DNA of 5,856 bases. Source: JBHHYR01 sp046757585 (GTDB lineage Bacteria > Desulfobacterota > Binatia > HRBIN30). The stretch covers positions 1-5,856 of the forward strand of contig JBHHYR010000239.1 in NCBI GenBank assembly GCA_046757585.1. The letters are read 5' to 3'. Shown here in pieces: positions 1-5,856 of the stretch. The position numbers and the translations under genes were made by a program. The notes below the pieces were generated by a model. That model searched no databases. It was not told where the DNA came from and saw nothing but the letters and a program-made list of their open reading frames with translations. Each line of letters begins with the position of its first letter. The first letter of the stretch is position 1.

Positions 1-3
1 GCG

Positions 4-1116
4 GTGTCTCGACCGCTCCTCCGGCTGAAGTGCACCCGGTTGCGCACCACCCCGGCTGCTGCCGCCGGGTCCCGACCAGTACCTGCGGCGCTGGGCTTCC
101 GCCTGCCAGCGGAATGGGAACGACACGCCGCGACTTGGCTGGCCTGGCCGCACAACGAGGAGTCGTGGCCCGGTCACTTCGGTCCGATTCCCGCTGTCTG
201 GGTGGCGATGGTCCAGGCGCTGGCACCGCACGAGCACGTGCATATCCTCGTCAACGACGCCGCCGCCGCAGCCACGGTCCGGCAGATGCTGCACGGGGCA
301 CAGGTTCCCGAGCGCCACGTGTCCCTGCATCACGTTCCCACCAACGACGCCTGGGCGCGCGACCACGGCCCAATGTTCATCACCCGTGCAGTGAACGGAC
401 GGCGGGAGTTGGCGGTGGTCGATTGGATCTACAACGCGTGGGGCGGAAAATATCCGCCGTGGGATGCGGACAACGCCGTGCCAGGGAGGATCGCTGCGCT
501 GCTCGGCATGCCGCTCTTCCAGCCAGGCATCGTCCTCGAAGGGGGCTCAGTCGACGTGAACGGGCGTGGCACCCTGCTGACCACGGAGGCGTGTCTGCTC
601 AACCCGAATCGCAATCCGCACCTCGATCGCGCCCAGATCGAAGCGCTCCTGCAGGCGTACCTCGGTGTGCGCCGGATCCTCTGGCTGGGTGCAGGCATCG
701 CTGGCGACGACACGGACGGACACATCGATGACCTGGCCCGCTTCGTCGACACATCCACCGTGGTCACGGTGGTGGAAGACAACCCGCGCGACGACAATTA
801 CGAGCCGCTGCAGCGCAACTATGCACGCTTGCGCCGCATGCGGGACGCAGACGGGCGGCCGTTGCGTGTGGTCACCCTACCGATGCCGGAACCCATCTAT
901 GGGGACGGGCAGCGTTTGCCCGCGAGCTACGCCAACTTCTATATTGCCAACGAGGTGGTCCTGGTTCCGGTGTTCGGGGATCCGCACGATGCGGTCGCGG
1001 TGCGCACGCTGCAGGGGCTGTTTCCCCGGCGGCGCATCGCCCGCATTGACGCCCGAGAGCTCGTCCTGGGCCTGGGCGCTTGCCATTGCGTCACGCAGCA
1101 GCAGCCGGCAGTGTAG
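4..1116 (+). CDS. aguA: Agmatine deiminase (PAD_porph family), start uncertain
   Basis: Predicted to hydrolyse agmatine to N-carbamoylputrescine and ammonia, a cytoplasmic step in arginine-to-putrescine conversion. The 370-residue reading matches the family length and carries its landmarks: the N-terminal PAEWERHAATWLAWPHN (35-51), TNDAWARDHGPMF (113-125), EGGSVDVNGRGTLLTTEACL (179-198), DTDGHIDDLARFVD (236-249), SYANFYIAN (308-316), and the C-terminal HCVTQQQP (361-368) with the expected nucleophile Cys362. Acidic and His residues in the WARD and DGHIDD blocks are the other expected active-site positions. The start is unresolved. GTG at 4 is the first candidate visible, only three bases precede it, the frame is open to the window edge, and residues 1-26 look unlike the family. 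A TTG at 40 is an alternative and no in-frame ATG precedes the conserved domain. Other PAD_porph members act on peptidyl-arginine, but this compact single-domain form fits agmatine deiminase. The usual partner, N-carbamoylputrescine amidase, is not in the window and could lie upstream. Confidence 0.9.
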   Translation: MSRPLLRLKCTRLRTTPAAAAGSRPVPAALGFRLPAEWERHAATWLAWPHNEESWPGHFGPIPAVWVAMVQALAPHEHVHILVNDAAAAATVRQMLHGAQVPERHVSLHHVPTNDAWARDHGPMFITRAVNGRRELAVVDWIYNAWGGKYPPWDADNAVPGRIAALLGMPLFQPGIVLEGGSVDVNGRGTLLTTEACLLNPNRNPHLDRAQIEALLQAYLGVRRILWLGAGIAGDDTDGHIDDLARFVDTSTVVTVVEDNPRDDNYEPLQRNYARLRRMRDADGRPLRVVTLPMPEPIYGDGQRLPASYANFYIANEVVLVPVFGDPHDAVAVRTLQGLFPRRRIARIDARELVLGLGACHCVTQQQPAV

Positions 1117-1195
1117 GAAAGAGGACAAGCCCGTGGTCCGTTCGACGTTTTCCGAGACCGGCGGCCACCAGGATCGCCGCGACAGCGGTTGAGAA

Positions 1196-1200
1196 GGGAG
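1196..1200 (+). promoter_or_regulatory. Shine-Dalgarno for the alpha/beta hydrolase
   Basis: A purine-rich run, GAGAAGGGAGAAGAGG (1191-1206), precedes the ATG at 1208. Its GGGAG core (1196-1200) lies seven bases before the start codon, which is good spacing. It supports ATG 1208 as the true start and is the clearest ribosome binding site in the window. Confidence 0.65.
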
Positions 1201-1207
1201 AAGAGGC

Positions 1208-2017
1208 ATGCCAGACGCGACAGTTGGTGATATCCAAATTCACTACAACGAGATGGGGGAAGGAGATCCGCTGCTGCTGATCATGGGCTACGGCATGCCC
1301 GGAGACGCCTGGTTGGGTTCGCTGCCCTTCCTGCAAGGCTTTCACGCCATTTACTACGACAACCGTGGGACGGGTCAGAGTAGCAAACCGGCCGGGCCCT
1401 ACAGCGTCGCGCAAATGGCCGCGGATGCCGCCGGGCTGCTCGTTCACCTCGGGATCGGCCGCGCGCATGTGTATGGTGTGTCGATGGGAGGCATGATCGC
1501 GCAGGAGCTGGCGCTCGAACATCCCGGCAAGGTTCGTTCGCTGGTCCTCGGGTGCACCATGTGCGGCGGGGAGCACGCAAAGATGGGCGAAGAGGCAGTC
1601 CTCGATACGCTGTTCCAGACCATCAGGGACATGGCCACCACGAAGCCGGAGGTGTGGGTAGACCGCATCTTGCCGCTGCTGTTTCCCAAGGCATGGCTCG
1701 ACGCAAACCCCGGGGTGCGCGAGATGCTCCTCATGGGCATGCAGATGATGCCACCGACACCGCCGGAAACGGCACAGAACGCGATGGCAGGGCTCTTTGG
1801 CTGGAGCGCGTACGACCGCCTGCCGCGGATCACGGCGCCCACGTTAGTGGTCCACGGCGATGCCGACGTGATCATCCCAGTCGAGAACGCACACGTACTG
1901 GCCGAACGCATTCCCGCGGCACAGCTCTACATTGTCAAAGGGGCGGGGCACGGATTCCCGGCACAGGACCCGGCTGGCGTTCATCAGGTGATCAGCGACT
2001 TCTTCCGGGCGCATTGA
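1208..2017 (+). CDS. Alpha/beta fold hydrolase, substrate unknown
   Basis: A 269-residue single-domain alpha/beta hydrolase (Abhydrolase_1 type), probably cytoplasmic because no signal peptide is visible. The N-terminal beta strands lead to LLLIMGYGMPGDAW (22-35), where the HG-type oxyanion motif is replaced by MGYG. YYDNRGTGQSSKP (49-61) follows, then the nucleophile elbow GVSMGG (90-95) with Ser92. The cap region is about 120-200 and is rich in Met and Pro (LLMGMQMMPPTPP, 174-186). The acid is most likely Asp220 in HGDADVIIP (216-224) and the base His248 in GAGHGFPAQDP (245-255), so the triad is complete. The overall pattern resembles 3-oxoadipate enol-lactonase and general esterase-like members, but sequence of this kind does not define a substrate. 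The start has a strong Shine-Dalgarno. It lies 91 bases after the agmatine deiminase gene in the same direction, with no clear promoter or terminator between, so cotranscription is possible but unproven. Confidence 0.88.
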   Translation: MPDATVGDIQIHYNEMGEGDPLLLIMGYGMPGDAWLGSLPFLQGFHAIYYDNRGTGQSSKPAGPYSVAQMAADAAGLLVHLGIGRAHVYGVSMGGMIAQELALEHPGKVRSLVLGCTMCGGEHAKMGEEAVLDTLFQTIRDMATTKPEVWVDRILPLLFPKAWLDANPGVREMLLMGMQMMPPTPPETAQNAMAGLFGWSAYDRLPRITAPTLVVHGDADVIIPVENAHVLAERIPAAQLYIVKGAGHGFPAQDPAGVHQVISDFFRAH

Positions 2018-2054
2018 CGTGGTGCGCCAGCCACTGCATCAGGCAGAGGACGCT

Positions 2055-2081
2055 CCACGGTGGGCCGGTTCCGCGCCGTGG
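2055..2081 (+). repeat. Inverted repeat after the hydrolase gene
   Basis: CCACGG (2055-2060) and CCGTGG (2076-2081) are perfect 6-base inverted arms around a 15-base GC-rich loop, 38 bases past the hydrolase stop codon. The RNA could fold as a hairpin. No T-run follows, so it does not meet the intrinsic-terminator pattern. It might slow polymerase, stabilise the 3' end, or be chance in GC-rich sequence. Confidence 0.3.
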
Positions 2082-2089
2082 GCAGCGAA

Positions 2090-2118
2090 TTGACTCGGCA
2101 CGTCGATTCCCCTAGGTT
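2090..2118 (+). promoter_or_regulatory. Possible sigma70-type promoter for the lipoprotein/transporter unit
   Basis: TTGACT (2090-2095) matches five of six bases of the -35 consensus. Exactly 17 bases later is TAGGTT (2113-2118), which matches only the T, A and final T of the -10 consensus. A start of transcription would fall near 2125 and give a leader of roughly 20 bases before the ATG at 2148. Position, direction and spacing fit a promoter, but the -10 element is weak and the match could be chance. Confidence 0.35.
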
Positions 2119-2147
2119 GAGAGCTAGCCGAACAGACGACGGTTGGC

Positions 2148-2945
2148 ATGAACCGTACCTGCGCTCGCGCCTGCGCGGGCATGCTTGCTGGGGTGCTCGC
2201 GTGGGCAGTCACTGCCTGCTCCCGGCACGGGAGCGAGAGCGGGGCAGCCGAGTTCTTCCCGTTGCACACCGAGGACACATGGGTGTACGAGGTGGCGCAG
2301 CCGTTGCGCAACGTCCGCACTCGCATGACGGTGCGCGTGCGCGACGAACGATACATCCAAGCCCTCGGACAGCGTTGCCGGCTGGTGGACGAAACGTACG
2401 CGGGCGTGGATGCCGCGGTGGAGACGTTGCATGGTCCGCACGTGGCGGCGTTGCTGGGTCGCCGGAAGAAGCCAGAAGTGTATCCCATCGCCTACTGTCA
2501 CCGGAACGGCTTTCTCTACCGCGCCCTGTCGCTCCAGTACCAGGGTGACGAGCTGCGCGACATCGGCCTCGGTTCCCGCGAGGAACGCTTTCTTCCGGAC
2601 GGCTTGGCGAGCGACCTGACATGGGAGAGCGTTACGACGGCATACGACTTGGGGCGTGGCAACGGGTACGGTGTGCGCCAGACGCACCGTGCCACGTTGG
2701 AGTCCAGCATCATCGAGGTGCCTGCCGGGCAGTTCGCCGGTTGTGTGCGGGTTGAAACGGTCGCGGTGCATAGCGGCAAGCGCGACGGCGAATACGATTC
2801 GGATCCGATCGTGCTGTACTACGCGGACTGGTACGCCCCCAACGTTGGGCTCGTGCGCACCATGCAGTGGGAACGACCGGACGGCGGGCCCCCGCTGGCA
2901 CGGATTGAACTGGTTGCCTACGACGTCCAGGGCGCGCACCACTAA
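2148..2945 (+). CDS. Putative lipoprotein of unknown function
   Basis: I do not recognise a characterised family for this 265-residue protein. The N-terminus is a lipoprotein signal peptide: basic residues at 3 and 7, a hydrophobic stretch 9-22, and lipobox VTAC (21-24) with Cys24 as the predicted lipidated residue. Ser25 at +2 would favour the outer membrane under the E. coli Lol rule. The mature part opens with FFPLHTEDTWVYEV (36-49), a pattern common in uncharacterised secreted proteins that begin with a 'PL..G..W.Y' strand. Later conserved-looking blocks are VPAGQFAGCVRVE (191-203) and YYADWYAPNVGLVR (224-237), typical of beta-rich periplasmic domains. Cysteines at 77, 117 and 199 could form a disulfide, with one left over. 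No good Shine-Dalgarno precedes the ATG, but the signal peptide begins there and supports the start. It ends 54 bases before the ABC ATPase gene on the same strand, which suggests an operon and a role as envelope partner of the transporter. That role is inferred only. Confidence 0.8.
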   Translation: MNRTCARACAGMLAGVLAWAVTACSRHGSESGAAEFFPLHTEDTWVYEVAQPLRNVRTRMTVRVRDERYIQALGQRCRLVDETYAGVDAAVETLHGPHVAALLGRRKKPEVYPIAYCHRNGFLYRALSLQYQGDELRDIGLGSREERFLPDGLASDLTWESVTTAYDLGRGNGYGVRQTHRATLESSIIEVPAGQFAGCVRVETVAVHSGKRDGEYDSDPIVLYYADWYAPNVGLVRTMQWERPDGGPPLARIELVAYDVQGAHH

Positions 2946-2946
2946 G

Positions 2947-2963
2947 GAGCCGGCGGGCGGCTC
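2947..2963 (+). repeat. Hairpin directly after the lipoprotein stop codon
   Basis: GAGCCG (2947-2952) and CGGCTC (2958-2963) form a perfect 6-bp stem with a 5-base loop, starting one base after the TAA stop. The next bases are ACGCAAG with no T-run, so a classic intrinsic terminator is unlikely. In an operon this could be an RNA-stability or partial attenuation element that sets the lipoprotein to transporter ratio. This role is speculative. Confidence 0.4.
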
Positions 2964-2999
2964 ACGCAAGCATATCCGGGCGGCGTTCGTGGTCTACGG

Positions 3000-3971
3000 A
3001 TGATCGAAATCGAGCATCTCACCAAACACTTCGGTTCCACGCGTGCCGTGCAAGACGTGTCCTTCCGGGTGCAGCGGGGCGAAGCCATTGGCCTGTTGGG
3101 TCCCAACGGCTCGGGAAAAACCACCATCATGCGCGTGCTGACGGGCTTCTTCCCACCCACGACCGGCCATGCGCGCGTCGCTGGTTTCGACGCCGGCGAG
3201 CAGTCATTGGCGCTGCGGCGCAAGATCGGCTACCTGCCGGAGAACGTCGTGCTCTATCCGGACATGCGGGTGCGCCACTTCTTACGTTTCTGCGCCGACG
3301 TCCGCCGCCTCGATGGGCGGCGCCGGCGCGACTGCGTCGACAGGGTGACGCACGACTGCGGACTGCGCGACGTCAGCAACCGGCTCATCGGCACGCTTTC
3401 AAAGGGCTACCGCCAGCGTGTCGGCCTGGCGCAGGCGCTGCTGCATGACCCAGAGGTACTCATCCTGGACGAGCCCACGGTGGGGCTGGACCCGCGCCAG
3501 ATCATTGAAATCCGCAGTCTCATCCGCTCGCTGCGCGGACGCACCACGGTACTGCTCAGCACCCACATCCTCCCGGAGGTGAGCATGACGTGCGAACGCG
3601 TCGTCATCATCGATCGCGGCAGCATCGTCGCGGAAGACACGGCGGAGGCCTTGACCCGGCGCGTCGAAGGCGGCGAACGCACGCTGGTGCGTATCGAAGG
3701 CCCCGCCGAGCAGGTGCGCCGCCTGCTGGTGGGGGTGCCCGGCGTTGAGCGCGTGGAGCCGGCCGACGGTGTCGGCGCAGCGCCTGGGGGCGGCGGCGTG
3801 TGCGGCTTCGTCGCCCACTCAAGCGTCGGTGAGCCGGTGCGTAAAGCCATCGCAGCTACTGTGATCAGACAGGGATGGGGCCTGATCGAGGTGCGGCCCC
3901 TGGCACTGACGCTCGAAGATCTGTTTGTCCGCCTGGTCACCACTGAGGAAGAGACACCCCCACTGCCGTGA
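3000..3971 (+). CDS. ABC transporter ATP-binding protein, GldA/NosF-like
   Basis: The cytoplasmic ATPase of an ABC-2 type transporter, 323 residues. Visible motifs in order are Walker A GPNGSGKT (34-41), the Q-loop region GYLPE (77-81) where Glu81 takes the usual Gln place as is common in this subfamily, the signature LSKGYRQR (133-140) in place of LSGGQ, Walker B VLILDEP (153-159), D-loop GLDP (162-165) and switch His189 in STH. The LSKGYRQR and GYLPE forms are typical of GldA, NosF and CcmA-like ATPases. Residues about 222-323 form an accessory C-terminal domain that ends with LTLEDLFVRL (303-312), also usual for these proteins, and contain a Gly/Ala-rich loop (258-268). All catalytic motifs are intact. 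The start at ATG 3000 gives the standard MIEIEHLTKHFG opening although no strong Shine-Dalgarno is seen. The stop overlaps the permease start by four bases. It energises the permease encoded next; the substrate is unknown. Confidence 0.93.
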   Translation: MIEIEHLTKHFGSTRAVQDVSFRVQRGEAIGLLGPNGSGKTTIMRVLTGFFPPTTGHARVAGFDAGEQSLALRRKIGYLPENVVLYPDMRVRHFLRFCADVRRLDGRRRRDCVDRVTHDCGLRDVSNRLIGTLSKGYRQRVGLAQALLHDPEVLILDEPTVGLDPRQIIEIRSLIRSLRGRTTVLLSTHILPEVSMTCERVVIIDRGSIVAEDTAEALTRRVEGGERTLVRIEGPAEQVRRLLVGVPGVERVEPADGVGAAPGGGGVCGFVAHSSVGEPVRKAIAATVIRQGWGLIEVRPLALTLEDLFVRLVTTEEETPPLP

Positions 3972-4711
3972 CCTTCCTAGCCCTGCTACGCAAAGAGCTG
4001 GTGTCGTACGTCGTGTCGCCGCTTTTCTACGTCGTGGCCGCCGTGTTCCTGTGCCTGTCGGGCTACTACTTCTATACCGACCTGGTTTTCTTCGTGACCT
4101 ATGGCTTCGGCATGAATATCCTGGAGAACTTCTGGCAGCTCCTCCTCGTCGACATGCGTCTGGTGATGCTCCTGTCAATCCCCTTGCTCACCATGCGCCT
4201 GTTCGCGGAGGAGAAGAAGCTGGGCACGATCGAGTTGCTCCTCACCTATCCGGTACGTGACGGCGAGTTGCTGCTGGCGAAGTTCGTGGCCTGCGCCGCG
4301 GTGTTCGCTCTAATGCTGGGCGGCACGTTGCTGTACCCCATCTACGTACATGGCCTCCAGCCGTTTCCCTGGGTGCCGCTCATCGCCGGCTATCTCGGCC
4401 TCGTGCTGCTCGGTCTCAGTTTCATCGCCTGCGGCGTGTTCGTGTCGTCGCTCACTGAGAGCCAGGTCGTAGCTGGCATGGCGACGATCGGCATCCTGCT
4501 GCTCTTCTGGATTCTCAGTTGGAACGAGGCTGCCACCAGCCCGCAGCTGTTGCGGGTGCTCGTCCGGCTCTCGATGTTCGATCACTTTCAGACCTTCGCG
4601 CGCGGGGTAATCGACGCCCGAGATGTGGCTTACTTCTTATCCTTCATCGGGTTCTTCAGTTTCCTCACCTTGCGGGTGCTCGAGGCACGCAAGTGGCGGG
4701 GGCGCCGGTGA
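3968..4711 (+). CDS. ABC-2 type permease, GldF-like
   Basis: The inner-membrane permease of 247 residues, the normal length for GldF-like proteins. About six membrane segments are apparent by eye near 17-38, 60-76, 103-125, 135-160, 166-185 and 220-237. The family hallmark RLFAEEKKLGTIELLLTYP (77-95) lies in the cytoplasmic coupling region between helices 2 and 3 and identifies the ABC-2 superfamily, GldF branch. A second typical block, SMFDHFQTFARGVID (202-216), precedes the last helix. The C-terminus is basic (RKWRGRR), as expected for a cytoplasmic tail. The start is GTG at 3968, inside the GTGA that also holds the ATPase stop. The purine run GAGGAAGAG (3945-3953) is too far upstream to be an ideal Shine-Dalgarno, so translation probably depends on coupling. 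It would act with the ATPase and the auxiliary subunit. The transported substrate cannot be read from the sequence. Confidence 0.92.
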   Translation: MTFLALLRKELVSYVVSPLFYVVAAVFLCLSGYYFYTDLVFFVTYGFGMNILENFWQLLLVDMRLVMLLSIPLLTMRLFAEEKKLGTIELLLTYPVRDGELLLAKFVACAAVFALMLGGTLLYPIYVHGLQPFPWVPLIAGYLGLVLLGLSFIACGVFVSSLTESQVVAGMATIGILLLFWILSWNEAATSPQLLRVLVRLSMFDHFQTFARGVIDARDVAYFLSFIGFFSFLTLRVLEARKWRGRR

Positions 4712-5856
4712 GCACGCAGCCACGGAGCGGGGGGCGGATGCGCCAATGGGCGCTGTTGCTGGCCGGCACCGCCGGCCTTGCTGGCAGCCTTTTCATGCTC
4801 CAGGTGGTGCTGTCGCACTACAACTGGCGGGTGGATCTCACACCGGGAAAGCGCTTCACGCTGTCGGACCACACGCGCAAGGTCCTTGCGGGTCTCCACC
4901 AGGACGTCCAGGTCATTGCCTTCTTGCGTTCCGATGACGCCCGCAACCCGGAAATCGAAGACCTGCTGAGCCGCGTCCACAACGTGTCGCACCGTGTCCA
5001 CTATTCGATCGTAGATGTGAACCGGAACCCGGCCGTCGCACGCCAGTACGGCGTCGATGACTACGGCAGCCTCGTCGTCGAGAGTGGCGGCCGGCGTAAG
5101 GTGTTCGCCAACCCGCGTGAGGACCTGCTGAGCGCAGCCGTCTTGCAGGTGACACGGCCGACCCGCAAGGTAGTGTATTTCCTCACCGGCCACGGCGAAC
5201 GGAATCTGCGGAACACGGACCGCAAGCGCGGCTACTCCAGAGTGCGCGCCGCTCTGCGCAGTGAGTTCTACGACGTGCGGCCGCTGAACCTGCTGGGCGC
5301 GGGGGAAGTGCCGGCAGACGCGAATGTGCTGGTGATTGCCGGTCCCCGCAAGGATCTGCTTACCACCGAGCTGTTGAAGCTGGCCGCCTACGTCAAACGT
5401 GGCGGGCACCTGCTGATCATGCTCGACCCCCAGACTGCGCCGAGCGTCGCAGCGTTTCTCGGCCGCTACGGCGTGCGCGTCGCCGACGGCGTGGTGGTAG
5501 ACCCGGAAAACCGCCTCTTTGCGGGCGACTACCTGACGATGGTGGTGCCCGGTCTGTCCGAGCGGCACCCCGTCAGCGCCAGCCTGAAGGCACCACCGTT
5601 GTTCTCCCAAGCCCGCCCAGTGTGGTTCGCAGGGCCCCAGACGTCGAGTATCCGCGGCATTGATTTTCTGCACGCGGCAAAGACCAGCTGGCGCACCCGA
5701 GACCCCGATGTACTCCGGACCGGGGTGGCAACGTTCGTCAGTGGGCGCGACCAGCCGGGCCCTGTTTCGGTCGGCGTCAGCTTGCTGGTCGGGCAACCTA
5801 CCGACGCACGGGTGCTCAGTCCCGACACCCCCGGTGCGGCGCGTCTCATCGTGCTC
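4708..5856 (+). CDS. GldG-like ABC transporter auxiliary protein, cut at the window end
   Basis: An open frame of 383 codons with no stop before the window edge, so the C-terminus is missing. It is read from GTG 4708, in a GTGA overlap with the permease stop. It fits the ABC_transp_aux / GldG family: a short cytoplasmic N-terminus, one membrane helix (about 14-36), then NWRVDLTPGKRFTLSDHTRK (39-58), the classic family opening, and a large extracytoplasmic region. Further landmarks are VYFLTGHGERN (156-166), DANVLVIAGPRKDL (204-217), YVKRGGHLLIMLDP (228-241) and the Asp-rich DGVVVDPENRL (260-270). The last visible residues, ARLIVL (378-383), appear to open the conserved block that normally continues with GDSDF. 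Family members run to roughly 450-520 residues and often end in a second helix, so about a quarter is probably absent. ATG 4738 (residue 11), preceded by GGAG at 4724-4727, is an equally reasonable start. Domain assignment is strong; function in this organism is unknown. Confidence 0.9.
   Translation, partial: MSTQPRSGGRMRQWALLLAGTAGLAGSLFMLQVVLSHYNWRVDLTPGKRFTLSDHTRKVLAGLHQDVQVIAFLRSDDARNPEIEDLLSRVHNVSHRVHYSIVDVNRNPAVARQYGVDDYGSLVVESGGRRKVFANPREDLLSAAVLQVTRPTRKVVYFLTGHGERNLRNTDRKRGYSRVRAALRSEFYDVRPLNLLGAGEVPADANVLVIAGPRKDLLTTELLKLAAYVKRGGHLLIMLDPQTAPSVAAFLGRYGVRVADGVVVDPENRLFAGDYLTMVVPGLSERHPVSASLKAPPLFSQARPVWFAGPQTSSIRGIDFLHAAKTSWRTRDPDVLRTGVATFVSGRDQPGPVSVGVSLLVGQPTDARVLSPDTPGAARLIVL

Noticed and set aside
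30..731. A 233-codon plus-strand open frame inside the agmatine deiminase gene
   Set aside because: It is out of frame with a gene whose motifs are unmistakable, and its translation is low-complexity Arg/Ala/Pro-rich sequence.
1160..1182. GCGGC and GCCGC arms in the gap before the hydrolase, considered as a terminator
   Set aside because: The stem is only 5 bp with a loop of about 10 bases and no T-run follows. In sequence this GC-rich, such pairs are expected by chance.
2124..2969. A 281-codon minus-strand open frame opposite the lipoprotein gene
   Set aside because: The plus-strand reading has a signal peptide and lipobox and a sensible protein composition. The minus reading shows no domain and covers almost the same span, so it is a shadow.
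4630..5796. A 388-codon open frame on the minus strand
   Set aside because: It lies wholly antisense to the GldG-like gene and the end of the permease gene, whose protein families are clear. Its translation is rich in His, Gln and Arg with no recognisable domain, which is typical of the complementary strand of GC-rich coding DNA.
3000..5856. Assignment of the transporter to gliding motility, nitrous-oxide reductase maturation (Nos) or cytochrome c maturation (Ccm)
   Set aside because: The ATPase and permease resemble parts of these systems, but no gliding, nos or ccm genes are in the window. The GldG-like third subunit supports only a general Gld-like label, not a specific substrate.
1..5856. 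Mobile elements, CRISPR arrays, tRNA genes and long direct repeats
   Set aside because: No transposase or integrase reading, no regularly spaced repeats and no tRNA-like cloverleaf were seen. Genes are tightly packed with uniform codon use.

Overview
The window is a fully coding stretch of GC-rich bacterial chromosome. All six genes lie on the + strand and there is no gap above about 130 bases. By eye the third codon positions are strongly G/C-biased, and GTG is used as a start at least twice. The lipoprotein signal and the Gld-type ABC transporter genes point to a Gram-negative, GC-rich bacterium. The style resembles deltaproteobacterial or related environmental lineages, but that placement is inference and no marker gene in the window proves it. 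There are no tRNA or rRNA genes, CRISPR arrays, insertion sequences or phage genes.

Layout: (1) 4-1116, agmatine deiminase of the PAD_porph family, with an unresolved start at the window edge. (2) 1208-2017, an alpha/beta hydrolase with an intact Ser-Asp-His triad and unknown substrate. (3) 2018-2147, a 130-base gap holding an inverted repeat and a possible sigma70-type promoter. (4) 2148-2945, an unrecognised lipoprotein. (5) 2946-2999, a short gap with a perfect 6-bp hairpin directly after the stop codon. (6) 3000-3971, ABC ATPase (GldA/NosF/CcmA-like). (7) 3968-4711, ABC-2 permease (GldF-like). (8) 4708-5856, the ABC_transp_aux/GldG-like protein, which runs off the right edge and lacks its C-terminus.

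Genes 6 to 8 form one translationally coupled unit: both junctions are the same 4-base GTGA overlap. Together they encode an ATPase, a six-helix permease and a membrane-anchored extracytoplasmic auxiliary subunit, the standard set of the widespread Gld-like ABC-2 systems. Outside gliding Bacteroidetes the substrate of these systems is generally unknown. The upstream lipoprotein is co-oriented, 54 bases away, and may be an envelope partner. The two metabolic genes on the left, polyamine/agmatine breakdown and a hydrolase, have no evident link to the transporter. I see no clearly undescribed system; the best candidate for follow-up is the lipoprotein plus Gld-like transporter unit.
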